64,000 bases of DNA from Streptomyces diastatochromogenes (GTDB taxonomy: Bacteria > Actinomycetota > Actinomycetes > Streptomycetales > Streptomycetaceae), in assembly GCF_002242805.1 (NCBI RefSeq), contig NZ_MCGQ01000023.1:303859-367858 (forward strand), in the 5' to 3' direction. The notes beneath the pieces were generated by a model that worked only from the letters and a program-made list of their open reading frames with translations, ran no database searches and was not told where the DNA came from. Below, one piece after another: positions 1 to 7,537 of the stretch (the first letter of the stretch is position 1; each line of letters begins with the position of its first letter). A program made the translations under genes and the position numbers.

Positions 1-358
1 CCCAGGTCTCCATGCCGGGGTCGGCCGCCCAGCGCTCGTAGTCCATGGGGTTGCCGCGCTGGAAGATCATGCCGTTGATGCTGCTGGAGCCGCCGAGCAC
101 CTTGCCGCGCGCGTGGTAGACGCGCCGGCCACCCATGTGGGGTTCGGGCTCGGACTCGTACTTCCAGTCGTAGAACCTGCTGCCGATCGGGTAGGTCAGC
201 GCCGCGGGCATGTGGATGAAGACATCCCACGGGTAGTCGGACCGGCCGGCCTCCAGGACCAGGACCCGGTTGGCCGGGTCCGCGGAGAGCCTGTTCGCCA
301 GTGCGCTGCCGGCCGAACCTCCACCGACGATGACGAAGTCGTATTGCAGGGGAGCCAT
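1..358 (-). CDS. betA: GMC-family choline dehydrogenase-like flavoprotein (N-terminal part)
   Basis: This is the first 119 residues of a flavin-dependent alcohol dehydrogenase; the rest lies beyond the window edge. The protein opens with the FAD-binding Rossmann motif GGGSAGSALANRL near residues 11-23, followed by an acidic strand end (LVLEAG). The GMC signature GKVLGGSSSINGM lies near residues 85-97. This pattern is typical of BetA, which oxidises choline to betaine aldehyde, but related alcohol dehydrogenases share it. The start is the ATG at 358. It is divergent from the iclR-type gene, and the betaine-type Rieske demethylase beyond it supports a choline role. The substrate is inferred. 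Confidence 0.8.
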   Translation of the reverse strand, partial: MAPLQYDFVIVGGGSAGSALANRLSADPANRVLVLEAGRSDYPWDVFIHMPAALTYPIGSRFYDWKYESEPEPHMGGRRVYHARGKVLGGSSSINGMIFQRGNPMDYERWAADPGMETW

Positions 359-426
359 GGTGCCTCGTCTCGCTCGCGCCGTAGATACGCGAGGCATGCT
401 AAACCCAGTAGCGCTATGCGCACCAG

Positions 427-443
427 GTTGCGAACAACGCAAC
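427..443. promoter_or_regulatory. GTTG-N9-CAAC operator between betA-like gene and iclR gene
   Basis: A perfect inverted repeat, GTTGCG-AACAA-CGCAAC, lies between the two divergent starts. The same GTTG-N9-CAAC spacing recurs at 2506-2522 and 4202-4218, with a one-base variant at 4120-4136, so it is probably the binding site of the IclR protein encoded next to it. Confidence 0.65.
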
Positions 444-509
444 TTCCGAGGTCTGCGTTTCGGTCCCGTTACTTGCGAGGGCGTTGTTTACTACGCGTAT
501 AGTTTCGCT

Positions 510-1307
510 GTGAGCAACTACAGCAGCGAGTCTGAAACGTCCACGTCACAGGCCGGCGGAGTGCAGTCGGTCGACCGCGCCATCAGTGTGCTGGAGATCC
601 TCGCCCAGCGCGGCGAAGCCGGCGTCAGCGAGGTGGCGGGCGAGATCGACGTCCATAAATCCACCGCCTTCCGCCTGCTCGGCGCCCTGGAGGCGCGCGG
701 CCTGGTGGAGCAGGCGGGCGAGCGCGGCAAGTACCGCCTCGGCTTCGGCATCGTACGCCTGGCCGGTGCGGTCACGGGACGCCTCGACATCACACAGCAG
801 GGGCGCACGGTCTGCGAGCGTCTCGCCGAGGAGATCGGCGAGACCGTGAACATCGCCGTCATGCAGGAGCACTACGCGATCAACCTCTACCAGGTGCGCG
901 GCCCGGGAGCCATCGCCGCGCACAACTGGGTCGGGGAGCTGACCCCGCTGCACGCCACCTCCAGCGGCAAGATCCTGCTGGCCCACCTGCCCGCCCAGGA
1001 GCGCGCCACGCTGCTGTCCGAGGCCGGCCTGAAGAAGGTCACGCCGCGCACCATCACCGCGAAGACGAAGCTGGAGAAGAACCTCGCCGAGGCTCTGGAG
1101 CGCGGCTACGCCTGGACCCTGGAGGAGCTGGAGATCGGTCTCCACGCGATGGCGGCTCCCATCCGCGACCGGGACGGCGAGGTCATCGCGGCGCTGAGCG
1201 CCTCCGGGCCCTCGTACCGGTTCACCGAGGAGCGGCTGCACGAGCTGTCCCCGGTGCTGCTCAAGGGCGCCGAGGAGATCAGCCACCGCATGGGCTATCT
1301 GGGCTGA
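510..1307 (+). CDS. IclR-family transcriptional regulator
   Basis: A 265-residue IclR-type regulator. The N-terminal winged helix begins at QSVDRAISVLEIL, followed by the recognition segment VHKSTAFRLLGALEARGLV. The C-terminal effector domain includes LHATSSGKILLAHLP and ends in GASGPSYRFTEERL-type sequence, as in IclR proteins. The GTG at 510 is chosen because homology starts just after it. A TATAGT element lies only five bases upstream (499-504), with TTGCGA at 473-478, so the transcript may be leaderless. It sits beside a perfect dyad (427-443) and probably controls the betaine-type demethylation and formaldehyde genes around it. The effector is unknown; a methylated amine is a reasonable guess. 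Confidence 0.93.
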   Translation: MSNYSSESETSTSQAGGVQSVDRAISVLEILAQRGEAGVSEVAGEIDVHKSTAFRLLGALEARGLVEQAGERGKYRLGFGIVRLAGAVTGRLDITQQGRTVCERLAEEIGETVNIAVMQEHYAINLYQVRGPGAIAAHNWVGELTPLHATSSGKILLAHLPAQERATLLSEAGLKKVTPRTITAKTKLEKNLAEALERGYAWTLEELEIGLHAMAAPIRDRDGEVIAALSASGPSYRFTEERLHELSPVLLKGAEEISHRMGYLG

Positions 1308-1308
1308 G

Positions 1309-2439
1309 TCACCCCTGGGGCGTTCCCAGGCGCTCGTTCACCCAGTCGTGGAAGGCACCGATGTGGTGCTCGCTGGGCACCAGCACGCCACCCTTGGCGT
1401 ACATCCGGGAGCTCATTCCGGGCTGTGTGCGCTCGCAGGCGTCGAAGTCCTGCAGATTGACCCGGTGGAAGAGTTCCACGGACCGGCTGACGTCCTTGCC
1501 GCTCTCGACGACGTGCGGGAGGTACAGCCAGTCGCACTCGACGATCGTGCGGTCCACAGCCACCGGATACATGCGGTGGAAGATCACGTGGTCGGGGACG
1601 AGGTTGATGAAGACCTGCGGCTTGACGGTGATCGCGTAGTAGCGGCGGTCCTGGCCCTCGGCTACCCCGGGGATGCGGTCCAGGCCCTCGGAACCGTCGA
1701 CGGTGAAGCCCCGCACCTCCTCGCCGAACTCGGCGCCATGGCCGACGTAGTACTGGGCGGCGTAGCCGTCCGCGAACTCCGGGAGCACTTCGGTGAGTTC
1801 GGGGTGGATGGTGGCGCAGTGGTAGCACTCCATGAAGTTCTCGATGATGAGCTTCCAGTTCGCCTTGACGTCGTAGACGATCCGCTTGCCGACGGAGAGG
1901 TTGTCGACGTCGTAGTGCTCGATCGACTCGACGTCGCCCAGCCGCCCGACGACCGCGCCGATGACGTCCTCCTCGAAGGAGGGCGGGTTCTCCGCCAGGC
2001 AGACCCAGACATAGCCGAGCCATTCGCGCACGGCCACACTCACCAGGCCGTACTCGGTGCGGCCGACGTCGGGCATCTTGGTGAGGTTGGGCGCCGCGAC
2101 GAGCTTGCCGTTCAGGTCGTACGTCCAGGCGTGGTACGGGCATTGGAAGGCCCGCTTCACCTCGCCGGTCTCCTCCGTGCAGAGCTTGGCTCCGCGGTGC
2201 CGGCAGACGTTGAAGTAGGCGCGGATCGAGTGGTCGCGGGCCCGGGTGACGAGAATGCTCTCGCGACCCACGTCGACGGTGCGGAAGGCGCCGGGCTTCG
2301 CCAGTTCGGAGGCGCGCGCGACGCAGAACCACATGGTCTCGAATATGCGCTCCTGCTCCTGGGCGAAGATCCCCGGATCCGTGTAGGAGGAGCCGGGGAG
2401 GGTGGCGATCAGGCTGTCCGGCAGGCTGGTCGAGGTCAC
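1309..2439 (-). CDS. Rieske non-haem iron oxygenase, betaine-type N-demethylase catalytic subunit
   Basis: A 376-residue ring-hydroxylating-oxygenase-type alpha subunit. The Rieske [2Fe-2S] ligands are visible as CRHRGAKLC followed about 15 residues later by CPYHAW. The C-terminal catalytic domain carries ENFMECYHCATIHPEL, which holds the mononuclear iron histidines. The family includes glycine betaine monooxygenase (GbcA) and stachydrine demethylase, which remove N-methyl groups as formaldehyde. The nearby mycothiol formaldehyde dehydrogenase fits that role. The GTG at 2439 is preferred over the ATG at 2478 because GAGGAG lies six bases upstream of it. The gene has its own promoter overlapping the end of the upstream reductase gene. 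The exact substrate is inferred. Confidence 0.85.
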   Translation of the reverse strand: MTSTSLPDSLIATLPGSSYTDPGIFAQEQERIFETMWFCVARASELAKPGAFRTVDVGRESILVTRARDHSIRAYFNVCRHRGAKLCTEETGEVKRAFQCPYHAWTYDLNGKLVAAPNLTKMPDVGRTEYGLVSVAVREWLGYVWVCLAENPPSFEEDVIGAVVGRLGDVESIEHYDVDNLSVGKRIVYDVKANWKLIIENFMECYHCATIHPELTEVLPEFADGYAAQYYVGHGAEFGEEVRGFTVDGSEGLDRIPGVAEGQDRRYYAITVKPQVFINLVPDHVIFHRMYPVAVDRTIVECDWLYLPHVVESGKDVSRSVELFHRVNLQDFDACERTQPGMSSRMYAKGGVLVPSEHHIGAFHDWVNERLGTPQG

Positions 2440-2505
2440 GGTGCACTCCTCGGGAGACGTCGTGGGGAGATCATTCACGCGCCGGGAAGAACGAGTCCGG
2501 ACGGC

Positions 2506-2573
2506 GTTGTGTATGGAGCAACACTGCGTGCCATGAGCAACCGCAGCATGGGATGCCTCAGGGGCGGTGTCAA
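2506..2573 (-). promoter_or_regulatory. Promoter and operator of the Rieske oxygenase gene
   Basis: Read on the minus strand, TTGACA (2568-2573) is followed after 17 bases by CATGCT (2545-2550), then GCG and a GTTGC half site. The fuller dyad GTTG-N9-CAAC lies at 2506-2522. The -35 overlaps the stop region of the upstream reductase. The layout matches the promoters near 4140-4168 and 6082-6110. Confidence 0.6.
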
Positions 2574-3733
2574 GAGGTCGCAGCGGTGAGCTGCTTGCGC
2601 CAGCGGGTGAACAGCCGTGGCTGGTTCATCCCGAGCACGGCGACCGGATCCCCGGCACGCCGGTAGACGGCCAGGACGTCACGGTCGTCCGCGGCGCCCG
2701 CCTCGATGGTCACACTGTCGGCGCCGGCCGCGTGACCGACGAACTGGATCTTCACGCCGTACTGGTCGGACCAGAAGTACGGCGGCCGCGGCACACCCGG
2801 TTCCACGGCACCCCCCGCCAGCAGCGTGGCGACGGCGGCGTCGGGGCGCTCCCGTGCACCGGTCCAGTGCTCGACGCGCCGGTGTGCGCCGGCGCGCGGG
2901 TCGTACCAGTTGGCGCAGTCGCCGACCGCGACCACTCCGGCCAAGCTGGTCCGGCCGTCCGCGCCGCACTTCACGCCGTTGTCGAGCAGGACGCCGGAGC
3001 CCTCCAGCCACTCGACGCACGGGCGTGCGCCCACGCCGACCACGACGATGTCGGCGGGGACGCTGCGGCCGTCCTCCAGCAGAACGGCCTCGACGCGGGT
3101 CTCCCCGCTCAGCCCCTTGACGCCCACGCCGCACAACAGCCGTACGCCATGGTCCGCGTGGAGGGCGGAGACGAGGGTGCCCATGGTCTCGCCGAGCGGT
3201 CCGGCGAGCGGTGTCGGGGCCACCTCCACGACGGTCACGTCGAGCCCGAGGGCGTACGCGGTGGAGGCGACCTCGGCCCCGATGAAGCCGCCGCCGATCA
3301 CCACCAGGCGTCCGCCGCGGGCCAGTTCGTCCCGCAGGCCGCGGGCGTCATCCAGGGTGCGCAGGGTGTGCACTCCGGCCAGACCCTCGGAGCCGGGGAG
3401 GGTGCGCGCCGCGGCACCGGTCGCGATGACGACGCCGTCCGCCCGCACCTCCCGCCCGTCGGCGAGCCGGACGGTACGGTCGGTGCGGTCGAGGCCGACG
3501 GCACGGGTACCGAGCAGCCACTCCGCCCCCAGGTCCTCGCCGTCCGTCTCCAGCGCGAGTTCCGTCTCACCGAGGGTGCCGGCCAGGAACTCCTTGGACA
3601 GCGGGGGCCTGTCGTACGGGCGGTGGAGTTCGTCGCCGATGACGACCAGCCGCCCGTCGTAGCCCTGCTTGCGCAGCGAGCGGGCCGCCGAGAGGCCGGC
3701 CAGCGAGGCGCCGACCACGGCGACGGTCCTCAC
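2570..3733 (-). CDS. FAD-dependent ferredoxin reductase of the Rieske system
   Basis: A 387-residue class I-like NAD(P)H:ferredoxin reductase of the rhodocoxin/putidaredoxin reductase type. The N-terminal FAD motif is VVGASLAGLSAARSL, the central NAD(P)H motif is VVIGGGFIGAEVAS, and the late FAD motif VVAVGDCAN is present. It would pass electrons from NAD(P)H to the Rieske ferredoxin encoded just upstream. The GTG at 3733 overlaps the ferredoxin stop codon (GTGA), so the two genes are translationally coupled. The open frame continues upstream only because the ferredoxin gene is high-GC. Confidence 0.88.
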   Translation of the reverse strand: MRTVAVVGASLAGLSAARSLRKQGYDGRLVVIGDELHRPYDRPPLSKEFLAGTLGETELALETDGEDLGAEWLLGTRAVGLDRTDRTVRLADGREVRADGVVIATGAAARTLPGSEGLAGVHTLRTLDDARGLRDELARGGRLVVIGGGFIGAEVASTAYALGLDVTVVEVAPTPLAGPLGETMGTLVSALHADHGVRLLCGVGVKGLSGETRVEAVLLEDGRSVPADIVVVGVGARPCVEWLEGSGVLLDNGVKCGADGRTSLAGVVAVGDCANWYDPRAGAHRRVEHWTGARERPDAAVATLLAGGAVEPGVPRPPYFWSDQYGVKIQFVGHAAGADSVTIEAGAADDRDVLAVYRRAGDPVAVLGMNQPRLFTRWRKQLTAATS

Positions 3734-4092
3734 GCGGGACCTCCGGCGAGCCGGGACGCGATGCAGGGCGGCAGGTTGGGCGCGTCCGTGGACAGCCGGA
3801 CGTGGATCATGCCGTCCTCGACGACGACCTCGTGCGTCCGGACCGGGAGCTTGGCCGGCGGGGCGTCGACGGCGCCGGTCCTCAGGTCGAACTTGGAGGC
3901 ATGCAGCGGGCATTCCACCTCGCAGCCCTCCAGCCAGCCGTCGGCGAGCGAGGCGTCCTGGTGGGTGCAGGTGTCGTCGATGGCGAAGAGTTCGCCATCG
4001 TCGGTGTGGAACACCGAGACCGGCGGATCGACGTCGAGCCGGTGGGCCTCGCCTCGCGGGAGATCCGCAAGAAGGCACGCGGGAATCATCAT
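3730..4092 (-). CDS. Rieske-type ferredoxin
   Basis: A 120-residue Rieske ferredoxin with both ligand pairs, CTH and CPLH, separated by 16-17 residues (near residues 42-63). It is the expected electron carrier between the reductase and the oxygenase, making this a three-component system. Glycine betaine monooxygenase GbcAB instead fuses reductase and ferredoxin in one subunit. The ATG at 4092 has GAGGTG upstream; an in-frame ATG follows directly. It is the first gene of its transcript. Confidence 0.88.
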   Translation of the reverse strand: MMIPACLLADLPRGEAHRLDVDPPVSVFHTDDGELFAIDDTCTHQDASLADGWLEGCEVECPLHASKFDLRTGAVDAPPAKLPVRTHEVVVEDGMIHVRLSTDAPNLPPCIASRLAGGPA

Positions 4093-4119
4093 GACACCTC
4101 GGTGCGTATAGCGAAACGG

Positions 4120-4218
4120 ATTGCGGTAAGCGCAACATCAGTCTGGGGTCGCCCCGAACCCTTGTCAAGGCGTTCAGAGGCCTGGTTGACCCCTGCCGTT
4201 CGTTGCTCACCATGCAAC
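4120..4218 (-). promoter_or_regulatory. Promoter with two operators for the ferredoxin-reductase genes
   Basis: On the minus strand, TTGACA (4163-4168) and CAGACT (4140-4145) are 17 bases apart. A 17-bp ATTG-N9-CAAC dyad (4120-4136, containing TTGCG-N5-CGCAA) begins three bases past the -10, where a repressor would block initiation. A second dyad, GTTGC-N7-GCAAC (4202-4218), lies 34 bp upstream of the -35. Confidence 0.65.
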
Positions 4219-4255
4219 TCAGAGCACGATGAGCAACACTTTCCAGGCAGGGATC

Positions 4256-4273
4256 GACACCGGAATCGGTGTC
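4256..4273 (-). terminator. Hairpin after the metallo-beta-lactamase gene
   Basis: A perfect 7-bp inverted repeat (GACACCG-GAAT-CGGTGTC) lies 19 bp past the stop of the hydrolase gene on the minus strand. It has no clear T-run, which is usual in Streptomyces. Confidence 0.5.
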
Positions 4274-4291
4274 TTCGAGCAGGTCAGGCGG

Positions 4292-4927
4292 TCAGTGACC
4301 GCGTGCGATCCATTCCCGCAGATGCGGGGCCTCGGCGCCGATGGTGGTCGGGTCCCCGTGACCGGTGTGCACCACGGTGCCGCCGGGCAGGGTCAACAGC
4401 CGTTCCCGGATCGACTCGATGATGGTCGGGAAGTGACTGTACGACCGTCCCGTGGCCCCCGGTCCGCCCGCGAACAGCGTGTCACCGCTGAAGAGCGCCG
4501 TCAGCTTCGGCGCGTACAGGCAGACCGCGCCCGGGGCGTGGCCGGGGGTGTGCAGCACGGTCAGCTCGACCCCCGCCACGGCCAGGATCTGGCCGTCGGC
4601 CAGTTCGGCGTCCGGCGCCCGGTCGGGGTGGGTCTGCTTCCACAGCGGCAGGTCGTCCGGATGGAGGAGCACCGGTGCGCCGAGGCGCTCTGCGAGTTCG
4701 GGCGCGGCGTCGATGTGGTCGTTGTGGGCGTGGGTGCACACGATGGCCCGCAGGGCCCGGCCGCCGACGGCCTCGGCGATGGCGTCGGCGTCATGGGCGG
4801 CGTCGACGACGATCACCTCTCGGTCGTCGCCGATGATCCACACGTTGTTGTCGACGTCCCAGGTGCCGCCGTCCAGCGAGAAGGTCCCCGAGGTGACGAG
4901 ACGTTCAATGCGGGCTCCGACTGTCAC
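4292..4927 (-). CDS. Metallo-beta-lactamase-fold hydrolase linked to formaldehyde oxidation
   Basis: A 211-residue metallo-beta-lactamase-fold protein. The metal motif THAHNDH lies near residues 61-67, with the later ligands in HTPGHAPG, FSGDTLF and HTGHGD. This set matches glyoxalase II-like thioester hydrolases. It starts with a GTG that overlaps the stop of the upstream mycothiol dehydrogenase gene (GTGA). It therefore probably hydrolyses the S-formylmycothiol made by that enzyme, releasing formate and mycothiol. The family assignment is solid; the substrate follows from context. Confidence 0.88.
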   Translation of the reverse strand: MTVGARIERLVTSGTFSLDGGTWDVDNNVWIIGDDREVIVVDAAHDADAIAEAVGGRALRAIVCTHAHNDHIDAAPELAERLGAPVLLHPDDLPLWKQTHPDRAPDAELADGQILAVAGVELTVLHTPGHAPGAVCLYAPKLTALFSGDTLFAGGPGATGRSYSHFPTIIESIRERLLTLPGGTVVHTGHGDPTTIGAEAPHLREWIARGH

Positions 4928-6009
4928 AGGACCACCACCGAGCGCAGAACGTCGCCGCTGTGCATCCGCTCGAAGGCCTTCTCGACCTCGTCGAGGGCGA
5001 TGGTCTCGGTCACGAAGGCGTCCAGGTCCAGACGGCCCTGCTGATACAGGTCGATGAGCATCGGGAAGTCCCGGCTCGGCAGGCAGTCGCCGTACCAGGA
5101 GGACTTCAGCGCGCCACCACGGCCGAAGACGTCCAGCAGCGGCAGCTCCAGCTTCATCTCCGGCGTCGGCACCCCGACGAGGACGACCGTGCCGGCGAGG
5201 TCGCGGGCGTAGAACGCCTGCTGGTACGTCTCCGGGCGACCGACCGCCTCGATGACGACATCGGCACCGAAACCGCCGGTCAGCTCGCGGATCGCCGCGA
5301 CCGGGTCGGCGTTCTTCGCGTTGACGGTGTGGGTCGCGCCCAGCTTCCTGGCGGTGTCCAGCTTGTGGTCGTCGATGTCCACCGCGATGATCTTCGCCGC
5401 GCCCGCCAGGTTCGACCCGGCGACCGCCGCGTCCCCGACGCCGCCGCAGCCGATGACGGCGACCGTGTCGCCACGGCCGACGTTCCCGGTGTTGATGGCC
5501 GCGCCGATGCCTGCCATCACCCCGCACCCCAGCAGCCCGGCGGCGGCCGCCGACGCGGCCGGGTCGACCTTAGTGCACTGCCCCGCGGCGACGAGGGTCT
5601 TCTCCGCGAAAGCGCCGATACCCAGCGCCGGGGACAGCTCGGTGCCGTCGGTCAGGGTCATCTTCTGCTTCGCGTTGTGGGTGTTGAAGCAGTACCACGG
5701 CCGTCCGCGCAGACAGGCCCGGCACTGCCCGCACACCGCACGCCAGTTGAGGATGACGAAGTCTCCGGGGGCGACGTCGGTGACCCCCTCCCCCACGGAC
5801 TCCACCACGCCCGCGGCCTCGTGGCCCAGCAGGAAGGGGAAGTCGTCGTTGATGCCGCCCTCGCGATAGTGCAGATCGGTGTGGCAGACCCCGCAGGCCT
5901 GGATCTTCACCAGCGCCTCACCCGGGCCCGGGTCGGGCACGATGATCGTTTCCAGGCTGACGGGGGCGCCCTTGCCCCTCGCGACGACGGCACGGACCTG
6001 GTGCGTCAT
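4924..6009 (-). CDS. mscR: S-(hydroxymethyl)mycothiol dehydrogenase
   Basis: A 361-residue zinc alcohol dehydrogenase of the mycothiol-dependent formaldehyde dehydrogenase group. The catalytic zinc region is GVCHTD with GHEAAG. Structural zinc cysteines fall in CGQCRACLRGRPWYC, and the NAD motif is GCGGVGDAA. It oxidises the formaldehyde-mycothiol adduct, the way actinobacteria clear formaldehyde. The ATG at 6009 is chosen because GAGGAG lies five bases before it; the GTG at 6015 would sit on that site. It is coupled to the downstream hydrolase. Formaldehyde released by Rieske N-demethylation explains its presence here. Confidence 0.92.
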   Translation of the reverse strand: MTHQVRAVVARGKGAPVSLETIIVPDPGPGEALVKIQACGVCHTDLHYREGGINDDFPFLLGHEAAGVVESVGEGVTDVAPGDFVILNWRAVCGQCRACLRGRPWYCFNTHNAKQKMTLTDGTELSPALGIGAFAEKTLVAAGQCTKVDPAASAAAAGLLGCGVMAGIGAAINTGNVGRGDTVAVIGCGGVGDAAVAGSNLAGAAKIIAVDIDDHKLDTARKLGATHTVNAKNADPVAAIRELTGGFGADVVIEAVGRPETYQQAFYARDLAGTVVLVGVPTPEMKLELPLLDVFGRGGALKSSWYGDCLPSRDFPMLIDLYQQGRLDLDAFVTETIALDEVEKAFERMHSGDVLRSVVVL

Positions 6010-6043
6010 AGCCACTCCTCGGCTGGTACCAGACTTGTCAAAC

Positions 6044-6110
6044 GTTGCTCATTACGGCACGCATCTCATGTGCCGCAACACAGCATCGTGGAGTGCCGAC
6101 TGGGGGTCAA
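6044..6110 (-). promoter_or_regulatory. Promoter and operator half sites of the mscR gene
   Basis: On the minus strand TTGACC (6105-6110) and GATGCT (6082-6087) are 17 bases apart. Two bases later comes GTTGCGG (ending at 6079), and a facing GCAAC half site ends the region at 6044. An inner inverted repeat, CGGCAC-N9-GTGCCG, spans 6055-6075. The arrangement resembles the two Rieske promoters. Confidence 0.55.
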
Positions 6111-6169
6111 GGAGCTCGACGGGTGTTCGTGTGGACCGTGCGGACACCGCGCCGTCGGCGGAGATGGCC

Positions 6170-7000
6170 TCACCGCGTGGCTCGTGCCGCCTTCTCGATG
6201 ACATCTGCGACGAGGCGGGGATGTGAGACGGCCACGGAGTGCGAGGCGGCGACTTCCATGGTGTGGGCGTGGGCGCGCCGGGCCATGAAGCGTTGCACGG
6301 CGGCGGGGATGTCGAGGTCCTGGGTGGTGACGATGTCCCAGGTGGGCTTGTTCCTCCAGGCGGCGCCGGTGGCCTTCTCCTCCAGCGCGGCCTCGGCGAT
6401 GGGCCGCTGGGTGGCGGCCATGAGGGCGGCCTGGTCCGCGGGAACGTCGGCGGCGAACTGGTGACGGAACTTGTCCTGCTTGATGTAGAGGTCGGTTCCG
6501 GTGGTGCCGTCGGCATCGGTGTAGGGAACGGGTTCGAGGGCGTCGGGGAGAGTGGAGCCGGGGTACTTGTTCGTCAGGCCGAGGGCGCTCTCACCGGGGG
6601 CCGGGAGGAAGGCAGCGACGTAGACCAGGGCCTTGACCAGGGGGTCCTTGGCAGCGGCCTGGCTGATGACAGAGCCGCCGTAGGAGTGGCCGACGAGGAT
6701 CTTGGGGCCCTTGACGTGGTCGAGGACCCTGCGCAGAGCGACGGCGTCGCTGTGCGGACCGCGCAGAGGGTCGGCTGCCGCGACGACCGAGTAGCCGTCG
6801 GCGTGCAGCCTTTCGATCACGCCGTTCCAGCTGGAGCCGTCGGCGAAGGCGCCGTGTTCCAGGACTATGGTCGGCCTGGCCTGCCGATCGGCCACAGCCG
6901 GCCGGGACGCGCCGTTCGCCGTGACGGCGAACGTGCCGACCGCGACACCCGCCATGACCGTCGCGGCGGCAGTCATCGCCCATCGCTTCGCGGCGTTCAC
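6170..7000 (-). CDS. Secreted alpha/beta hydrolase
   Basis: A 276-residue alpha/beta hydrolase with an N-terminal signal peptide (basic start, hydrophobic run to about residue 30, then TANGA-type sequence). The oxyanion region is LEHGAFADGSSW and the nucleophile elbow is GHSYGG; the serine lies near residue 108. A late histidine in AASHSVAVSHP completes a plausible triad. It resembles the salicylate/pyrethroid esterase-like branch; the substrate is unknown. The GTG start overlaps the stop of the upstream ohr gene, so the two are cotranscribed. Confidence 0.85.
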   Translation of the reverse strand: MNAAKRWAMTAAATVMAGVAVGTFAVTANGASRPAVADRQARPTIVLEHGAFADGSSWNGVIERLHADGYSVVAAADPLRGPHSDAVALRRVLDHVKGPKILVGHSYGGSVISQAAAKDPLVKALVYVAAFLPAPGESALGLTNKYPGSTLPDALEPVPYTDADGTTGTDLYIKQDKFRHQFAADVPADQAALMAATQRPIAEAALEEKATGAAWRNKPTWDIVTTQDLDIPAAVQRFMARRAHAHTMEVAASHSVAVSHPRLVADVIEKAARATR

Positions 7001-7443
7001 CGCGAGCCGTCCTTCGACGAAGTCGTGGCGACGTTGATGGTGACGGGGATGTTGTTGCGCGTTGCCTTGGAGTAGGGGCAGATGTGGTGGGCCGCCTCGG
7101 CGAGTTCCCGCGCGGTGTGCTCGTCGACGCCGCCGAGGGTGGGGTTGAGCGTGGCGGAAAGGGTGAACTCGCCGTCGTCGCCGTGCGTGAGCGTGATCTC
7201 GGAGGTGATGGCGGTGCTGGTGAGCTTGATCTTGCGGGTGGCGGCGGCGCGGCGCAGGGCACCGAGGAAACAGGCTGCCCAGCCGGCGGCGAAGAGTTGT
7301 TCCGGGTTGGTGGCGTCACCTGCGCCGCCGAGTTCCTTGGGGATGGACAGGCTGTGATCCAGGAGGCCGTCCTGAGAGCGGACGGTGCCGCCGTTGCGGC
7401 CCTCTCCGGTGACGTTGACGACGGCTGTGTAGCTGACTGCCAT
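6997..7443 (-). CDS. ohr: Organic hydroperoxide resistance protein (Ohr/OsmC family)
   Basis: A 148-residue OsmC/Ohr-type thiol peroxidase. The two catalytic cysteines are visible in GWAACFLGAL (near 60) and HHICPYSKATRNN (near 125), with the conserved NPEQLFAAG segment before the first. It reduces organic hydroperoxides in the cytoplasm. The ATG at 7443 has GGGGGA upstream. No MarR-type ohrR regulator lies next to it. It is coupled by a GTGA overlap to the secreted hydrolase. Confidence 0.92.
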   Translation of the reverse strand: MAVSYTAVVNVTGEGRNGGTVRSQDGLLDHSLSIPKELGGAGDATNPEQLFAAGWAACFLGALRRAAATRKIKLTSTAITSEITLTHGDDGEFTLSATLNPTLGGVDEHTARELAEAAHHICPYSKATRNNIPVTINVATTSSKDGSR

Positions 7444-7508
7444 GACGGGTCCCCCATCTTGGGTCGGAATGTATCGGGATGTGCCGGGATGTGGTCGAGA
7501 CGTTGGAT

Positions 7509-7532
7509 GCCGGGATGCCGGGATGCCGGGAT
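7509..7532. repeat. Three tandem copies of an 8-bp repeat
   Basis: GCCGGGAT is repeated three times head to tail, with a further copy at 7483-7490 and a decayed copy just after. It lies in the 94-bp gap between the tannase-family gene and ohr. It may be replication slippage and could vary between strains. Confidence 0.8.
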
Positions 7533-7537
7533 GTCGG

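Noticed and set aside
2570..4213. A fused 547-residue ferredoxin-reductase protein
   Set aside because: The first 160 residues are an out-of-frame reading of the ferredoxin gene; a GTGA overlap gives the true reductase start at 3733.
7483..7532. CRISPR array
   Set aside because: The repeat unit is 8 bp and directly tandem with no spacers.
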